DNA from: Toxonevra muliebris
Lineage: Eukaryota; Arthropoda; Insecta; Diptera; Pallopteridae
Reading direction: 5' to 3'
NCBI GenBank assembly: GCA_963691655.1
Contig: OY829326.1
Location: 20,324,878-20,388,877, forward strand
Length of the DNA stretch: 64,000 nucleotides
Numbering within the stretch: position 1 is the first letter of the stretch; each line of letters starts with the position of its first letter. The position numbers were made by a program, and so were the translations under genes. This document shows, piece after piece, positions 57,776 through 64,000 of the stretch. The notes beneath the pieces are model-generated. The model did not search any database, was not told the DNA's origin, and saw only the letters and a program-made list of their open reading frames with translations.

Positions 57776-60700
57776 ATAAGACGTCAAATTTCAATTCTCC
57801 TATTCCTTTTTGATGACAAAAAATCCGTCATGTCTGAACACATGTGAACATAAAAGTCCTGCCCATGGTGTTAATTCTTGTGCCCGTCTCAACACCCTCA
57901 TTTAAATGTACAGCAACAGCAATCAAAAGGATGTGCATGAAACTTCATGCACCCTGATTACTCCCATTGTCTGCCATATTATGATCGATGTCATTGTAGG
58001 GTACATAAACTTCGACAAAGTTGAATCTAATTTCTATTTTTAAAGAAATAACTTGGTAATTATCATCGTAAGACCCATTATTTTTCTTCTTTATCAATTC
58101 ATTCATGTCTTTCACTGGTAGAACTTGATTTATTTATTTTTTTTTTTTTTGTTATAGGTAATCGTTTTATATTTATGAAGTTGCAAGATTCTGCTGTGCA
58201 ACATATTTCTACATATTTAGCAAGTGTTTCCTTTTATTTTGAATAACACTAGATAAATAGATTGTAGATAGTTGAAAATTTCATGAGAAGTTTTTACAAA
58301 TAAGATCGAAAAAATCAAAGCAAAAAAGACATTTTCAAAATCTTTTAAATTAGAAAAATTTTGTGTAGCAACATATTTGTGAACAACTGTTTTACAAATC
58401 CCTCAAAGCCAAAAACAATAATTTAGCATCATAAAATGTCAAAGATGACAAGCAGCCGCATTTTGACATTTAACAAACATATCATATGCACACACAAACA
58501 CACGCAAATACACGCATTGATGCATGTGCGTTTGTATGCACATGTGACATGTCAATTTCACATAAAGAAGATGATAAAAATGAAAAACTAGACACAAAAT
58601 TGAAAAACATTAAAATCCAATCAGAAATTAAGAAAAATAAAGTGCACACACACGTTGACAATGACAAGCGGCAGGCAGCAGACAAAGCAAAGCAGTTGCT
58701 GGAAAAGCTTAAATTGGAAAATGCTAAAAATTATTTTTAATTTTTTGACTTTCCGTTTCTTTCTTTTACGAAAAATGAGCTCAATGACAGACGACGAAAA
58801 AACTGAGAACGTGTGCGAAGAATGTAAATGCCAAACGTTGACAAAGAATTCTTCAAAGCTGAAGAAACGCACAAAAGAATGCAAAAGACGCCAAAGAAAC
58901 ATTTGTCACGATAAATCATGATGCACAATATGCGCCAGCCAGCGTTACGGCAACGACAACCAAAACAGCAACAACAACTGTTGGCAACAAAAATGAATTG
59001 AGGATCATCATAGGCACACAACAATAACAAGATCGATTTCTAATTTAAGCCAAAACACAAAAATACGAAAAATGCATACGAAAGATTTTCTATACAATGA
59101 GAAACTTTTATGAAAGAATTCTCACTTAGCAGCTGATGTTGCTGCTGCTGTATTGAAATAAATAAAATTGTTCTTGATTTTGCTGTCGCGCAATTGAGCT
59201 GTCAATTAATTTATTCGTGGCCGGCCAGCGATTGTTGTCTAACGTAAATGTCGATTGCAAGCAATCAATTATATTGCTAAGCAATAACATTAATACACAC
59301 ACATGCACACATATTTATGTATGTATTGTATGTTGATGCTGCTGCAGCAGCATGTCGTCAACTTATTTTTGGAATACAATGAATGCATTGCATTCACATT
59401 ACATTGCTGTTCGCATGCAATTGTTGTATGCAAAAAATGAACACATGTTGTCTGCAACTACTGTCGTTGTCGCTGCTGTTGCTACTGTCACTGCTGATAA
59501 TCAACCAGGCAACAAGTTCGTTTTCTTCATTGCTTCATCATTATGATTATTGTTGTTGCTGTTGCTGTTGCTATTATTATTAATACATATTATTATTATT
59601 ATTAATAGACTTTTTGTGGCTGCGTTGGCAATGCCAAATTTAGACAGCTGCTGGCAGGCAGACAAGGAGCAATTGTTGCTGTCATTGTTGCTGTTACACT
59701 TGCACACAAAAAAAAAAATAATACTTAATTTATTTAGTTGCAGTTTTAGTCTATATGTCTGTCTATATGTCTATATGCAATATCGTCTCTTTTGTCAATC
59801 TATCTGTTCGTCTGCTCGATCTGTCTGTCTGAATTGCTTTTTCTCACTTTGGCTTTTTTTTCTATTTAGCAGTTACAATAAGTGCGAAATGCCAACAACA
59901 AACAAACAAACCAAACAATCATCATTCCTCAGACACAGACACCTAAATTTTTAGCGACAACCAGCTGCATTCAATTATTCATAAAAATCATCAACAGCTC
60001 GGCAGCCAACAACAACAAAAGATCATTAAGTTGCATAAATCCATGCAAAGTATTTTTATTGTTAGTTAGCTCTACATGAGTACGTCAACAGCGGTGGCAA
60101 TTGCATGCAGCAATTGCAGAGAGAGAAGCGTATGAAGAGCAATGCAATAAATTAGTATGAGCATTTTTAAAATAATCAAATTAAAATTTTTAATTATTCA
60201 CATAAATACAAAAATAGTAGTGAGTGAAATGGAGGCAAAAATGTGGTCGTCGTTGTAAATTTGTGAATCAAGTATTTGTTAAATTGCACTTATCATTAAA
60301 ATTTCTTTTCAATAAAATTTAAAACTTCAATTCACAACCCATGATTTTAATGTTCTTAGTAACTTTCAATCAAGCCATCATTTGTGAATAGTCTCACGAA
60401 AATATGTTTCTTATAAAGTATTTTATTTTATTTCTTCGATGAACTCAAATTTTCTTGTGGCATACCTAAATTGACAAAAATGGAATAACATTTTTCTATT
60501 TTCAGCTAAAAAAAAAAAAATTAAATAAAGAAATCACGAAAAATCTCGGTATACCAGGTTTGCCATTCTCAAAATTCCGGCGTTCCACAAATATTTCGGG
60601 ATTGCCTTACCCCCACCAGAACAGCGTTCCTTGAGAAAAAGATGTAAATGGTTGACACTTTTCGAAATTTTGTTTTTTTTTCACCAGTATTTTTTGGACT

Positions 60701-62984
60701 AAGAAACCCATTTTTGAACTCTATTTTGATCTGTAAAACATTCGAGAGGAGACCCAGACCGAAAGCTAGAAAAATTTTTGAAAATTTGTACCTAACCTTG
60801 TACTTGATCTTCTTCCATGGACCGACGATTCTGTTAAAATTTTGTGCTCCAGAATTGTTTATTAAAAAAAAAGTTAGTAAAATTTTATAAAACTCAAAAT
60901 GCGGCGGTCTTAAAAAAAACTATCAACCTTCTTATTTGACCCTGAAAATATTGTCATGATGGGCACTCTAGAAACTTTTCTTTTTTCAAACTCCGATTCC
61001 AAAACACATACTAAGAAAAGTGTTGCCCAGTGTTATGGAACTAAATCTTCTCTCTTGATACAATAACGCGATGCATGGTATGGTTTTGTTTTCATTACTA
61101 TCCAGATCAAATATGAAATCGAAAGCTTGGCTGTACCTCAATTCTTTTATATTTTTAGTTTAATTAGGAAGTATATATATTTGCTAAGCTTTACCTAGTT
61201 TTTTAAGTTAAGTCTATAGATGAACAAAAAGATTTCTTTTCGATAATGTTGAAACCAATTACTATAACACTTCAAAAGCAATAGCAGCTTATATTTGTTA
61301 AACAGAAAAAAGCACAAACACACCCCCATAATTTTCATTCACACATTCATCATTATGATGTACCTACTAGTAAAATATATATCTCAAAAAAAAAAACAAA
61401 AAAAAATGTGACTTACTGACATAGAACAAATGAACTGATAAATACATAAGTCCATCATTAGAACAGTTGTTGTTATTATGCGCCACTGCTTTTCCTATTT
61501 CCACAATATAATACTCTTCAATAATATCCGTAACATATTTCCCAAGGGCTCATACCTTTGTATTTTACGGAAGGGTGTTTTTTTTTTTTGCATTTTCGTT
61601 TCGTGTTCTTCCTTACCACTTCCAGTTACATTTTTAAGAGGGTGTCAATGCTGTTTATCTTTACTACAACTGTCTGTCTATCTATTCGGTTGTCTATCTC
61701 TCTCTCTCTCTCTGCCCATTTGTTTATATATTTGCCACACATTTATTGTACATATCTATTAAAAACCAAAGAATTGAGAATTTGAAGTGCATGTGATGAA
61801 ACCTTTTCATTCTTTGCATTTGGCTTTTAGTAAAATTAAACGACACATGCCACAAAAAATGCATGCATTTCTATGGATTTGGTGAGGAAATGGAAGCCTT
61901 TTTAGCTTTTTGCCTCTTTTGTTTCCATTTGTTTCATTTTCAGTAGCTTAAATGTTGTATACGCGCATTTCATAAAGTACTCATGGTCATGCTTAGGCTC
62001 ATCATTTGACACGAAATCCATATGTTCAGTTTAGTGAGCGTTATCATTGACAACAACAACTGTGCATTTTGTCCTTATGGTCGCTTTTATACCAGCAGTT
62101 GGCTATCAAAATCCGGGAAGTCAGTCGTATAAGCAGCCAGGCAGTCAATCTAGCGGTCGGGCACAATTGTAGAAGAGATTATTTATCAGTATAGTTGAAA
62201 TCTGATGCGACATAAGGTGAGATTTCATATTGAGTAGTGCAATATATGAAAATTAAATTAATGCAAATGAGCTTTACTATTTTGAACACAGTGTAACATA
62301 GTAATTTATATAGAGTGCATTTGTACATTTCATAACCTTGAAAGCATTTTAGCATATTCATAAGCAATTAGTGTAAAGATTTTTAGAAACAAATGGAGAT
62401 AATCGAAAACTTTTGTAGCTTTTAATTGGATAGCTCCCGGGAGAAGAAGACACTTAATTTCTTTTTTTCAGCAGATGCTATTTAAGCTATAAGGTTATAC
62501 AATTCACTCAAGATCAATGTCTATACCAATACATCGTTTCCAAGATTTTCTACTCTTATGCATGTGTTTACTTAAATTTTTGCTCAAGTGAGAACTTATG
62601 TGCAAATTTATAACCAGGGATGGAAGCCGATATGAACATATAATCGAAATGGCTATGTCTATCTGTTTTCGTATCCAATAACTTGAGCAAACTTAACTTC
62701 TGATAAAGTTCTGATAAATGTTTAGTATACTTTAGAATAATTGTTATTAAAATTGTGAATATCAGACAATCACAAAGTGCATTGCAAGTTAAAGATATTA
62801 AAGAAAAAGCAGAAGCAAATTGAAGAAATTGTACCTCCGATACAACTGAAAACTTACTGTCTAGAAATTTCGAAAAATCTAATTTTTTTCTAATTTCGAA
62901 CGATCCACTTTTCAGGAATGTGCTGTCCAAAACAAACCGTAGTAGTTTAGATTGTACAGCCTTCTAATGGTAGACCGGTCAGGT
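57776..62984. other. Long non-coding stretch
   Basis: No gene seen. Overlapping frames at 58482-59030 lie in A-rich DNA; MSSMTDDEKTENVCEEC at 58776 on is an odd acidic, Cys-containing start but has no family resemblance. From 59340 to 59700, GTTGCTGTTGCT and ATTATTATT tracts give Leu-rich frames that are repeat shadows. Other simple repeats: (TCTATATG)-type units at 59750-59780, TCTGTC near 59810-59830, and (TC)n at 61697-61712. Confidence 0.6.
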
Positions 62985-63030
62985 CAGGGCCGTAGCCAGA
63001 AATTTTTTTCGGAGGGGAGGTGGGTTTGAT
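62985..63030. mobile_element. Possible transposon terminus, CAGGGCCGTAGCCAG
   Basis: CAGGGCCGTAGCCAGAAATT at 62985, followed by a T-run and CGGAGGGGAGGTGGG, resembles a terminal sequence I associate with hAT-like repeats in invertebrate genomes. It stands out against the AT-rich background. No opposite end lies in the window, so this is a weak pattern match. Confidence 0.35.
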
Positions 63031-63234
63031 TCGAAGAAAATATTCATAAATAATATTAATCAAACTGATTTTTAAATACAATAAATTAAATCAATGATAC
63101 ATTTGATGGGCCCTATAAAGTTAAAATTTTATGAAAAATTTTCCGATTTTTTTTAATCTTAACCTCAAAAAAATGGCCAAAAGTGACAAAAAATTCCCAG
63201 AATAATCAAATAAAATTTTTTCAAATAAATATTA

Positions 63235-63505
63235 TTCAATGTGCATTCTAGTGCATTTTTTTATCGTGAGGGACATAATTTCATTAACTCATTGACTTCC
63301 CACTACTGATGATGTACCCAACCTCAGAAAAATTACCAAAAATTGTACAGGCTAATTTTTTTCAAATGATCATCATTGGGAATTTGAGCCATTATCAATG
63401 ATAAGGAATCCGAATGAGGTTGGCTTATATTCCCTAAATTCGTGAAATCACAGCGTTGAAATAGATCTTTCTAGTCGTGGTGCTCTGAGCAATAATGCGT
63501 TAAAA
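63235..63505. repeat. Dispersed repeat with TTAACTCATT ends, copy 2
   Basis: ATCGTGAGGGACATAATTTC, then TTAACTCATTGACTTCC (63284 on), and the far end CTCTGAGCAATAATGCGTTAA (to 63503), match the edges of 43680-44052. The interior differs: AACCTCAGAAAAATTACC here corresponds to the complement of TCGGTAATTTTTTTTAGG there, so part of the middle may be inverted between copies. Confidence 0.5.
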
Positions 63506-64000
63506 ATTTAATTTTAAGATGGGTTTTGCGAAAGAATTTTTCACGTTGAACACGAATCTGAGGGCAAAAACTTCCCATCACGTCACGTTTTAGGAAAATT
63601 TTTTTATTAATTTTGAAACTTTTCAAACTGATTCAGGACGAAACCTTAAATCGAAAACAGTTACTGACCCAGAAAAACTATGAATGCAGGAGTGCTCAGT
63701 ATCACCTTCTCTTTTTGAATCCGTAGTCAAACCTCATTTCGAAGAAAACAAATCGGATTTGATCGCATAATGTAACTAAATAAGATTTCAAATTTATTTT
63801 TTATATTTGAATTTTTAGAAAAAAAAACCGATGGAAGTAAAAAATATCGTTAAATAGATTTTATTTTGACTTTTTTTCCATCCATTGGCAATTAATCTCA
63901 AAAATTAGAATAAAGTTTCCAAATTTCGATACACATCTCCCACACATATTTTACCACACATGATCTTACAAAATATCATCCAGAAACTCACTTAATTCCT
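63506..64000. other. AT-rich non-coding DNA to window end
   Basis: No gene or element end recognised. Confidence 0.6.

Noticed and set aside
58482..59030. Overlapping frames on both strands including an acidic, Cys-containing one
   Set aside because: All lie in A-rich sequence, overlap each other in opposing frames and have no family resemblance or splice context.
59352..59954. Leu-rich frames of 60-134 codons
   Set aside because: They are translations of GTTGCTGTTGCT and ATTATT repeats.
1..64000. CRISPR array, operons, rRNA or intact tRNA genes
   Set aside because: No regularly spaced identical repeats with unique spacers, no clustered co-oriented genes, and only tRNA-like SINE heads with incomplete cloverleaf features.

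Overview
The window looks like non-coding DNA from a higher dipteran fly. It is very AT-rich, has long runs of CAA/CAG/CTG triplets and short A/T homopolymers, and carries many decayed animal transposons: mariner, Tc1, pogo-like, hAT, piggyBac, several LINE types and a probable tRNA-derived SINE. A tephritid fruit fly is my best guess, but that is inference from the general look of the sequence; no diagnostic gene is present. There is no operon, CRISPR array, rRNA or intact tRNA gene. Almost all open frames are chance or triplet-repeat frames.

Layout. 1-5.8 kb: AT-rich sequence with one Tc1/mariner-type transposase fossil (2353-2892). 5.8-7.4 kb: a LINE reverse-transcriptase C-terminus, then a mariner element with two perfect 27-bp inverted ends and a broken transposase. 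7.4-16.2 kb: mostly low-complexity DNA with two LINE fossils and one SINE copy. 16.2-22.5 kb: a LINE C-terminus with its 3' tail, another LINE fossil, the second SINE copy, a cluster of GTATCGA motifs, and a 5'-truncated LINE bounded by an 11-bp target duplication. 22.5-29.4 kb: featureless triplet-rich DNA. 29.4-32.6 kb: a decayed piggyBac transposase on the minus strand that has lost its second catalytic aspartate region. 35.16-35.38 kb: the only stretch that reads like a host gene, a candidate 3'-terminal exon on the minus strand. 37.4-50.1 kb: a mariner fossil, a TTAA-flanked MITE, an unassigned transposon-protein fossil, a 138-bp-scale tandem repeat, a strong hairpin, a hAT element with a perfect 8-bp target duplication and a transposase C-terminus, and a long-TIR MITE. 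50.1-57.8 kb: a pogo-like remnant, two mariner remnants, a hAT-like element with a second TA-flanked element nested inside, and a Tc1-like end with paired direct repeats abutting a mariner fossil. 57.8-64 kb: triplet-rich DNA, a possible transposon terminus, and a second copy of a dispersed repeat.

Nothing here encodes an obvious working system. The window is best read as part of a long intron or intergenic region in which elements have inserted, nested and decayed. The items most worth checking are the orphan exon, the nested hAT/TA-element pair, the hAT element with perfect target duplication, the two-copy SINE, and the hairpin at 44.4 kb.
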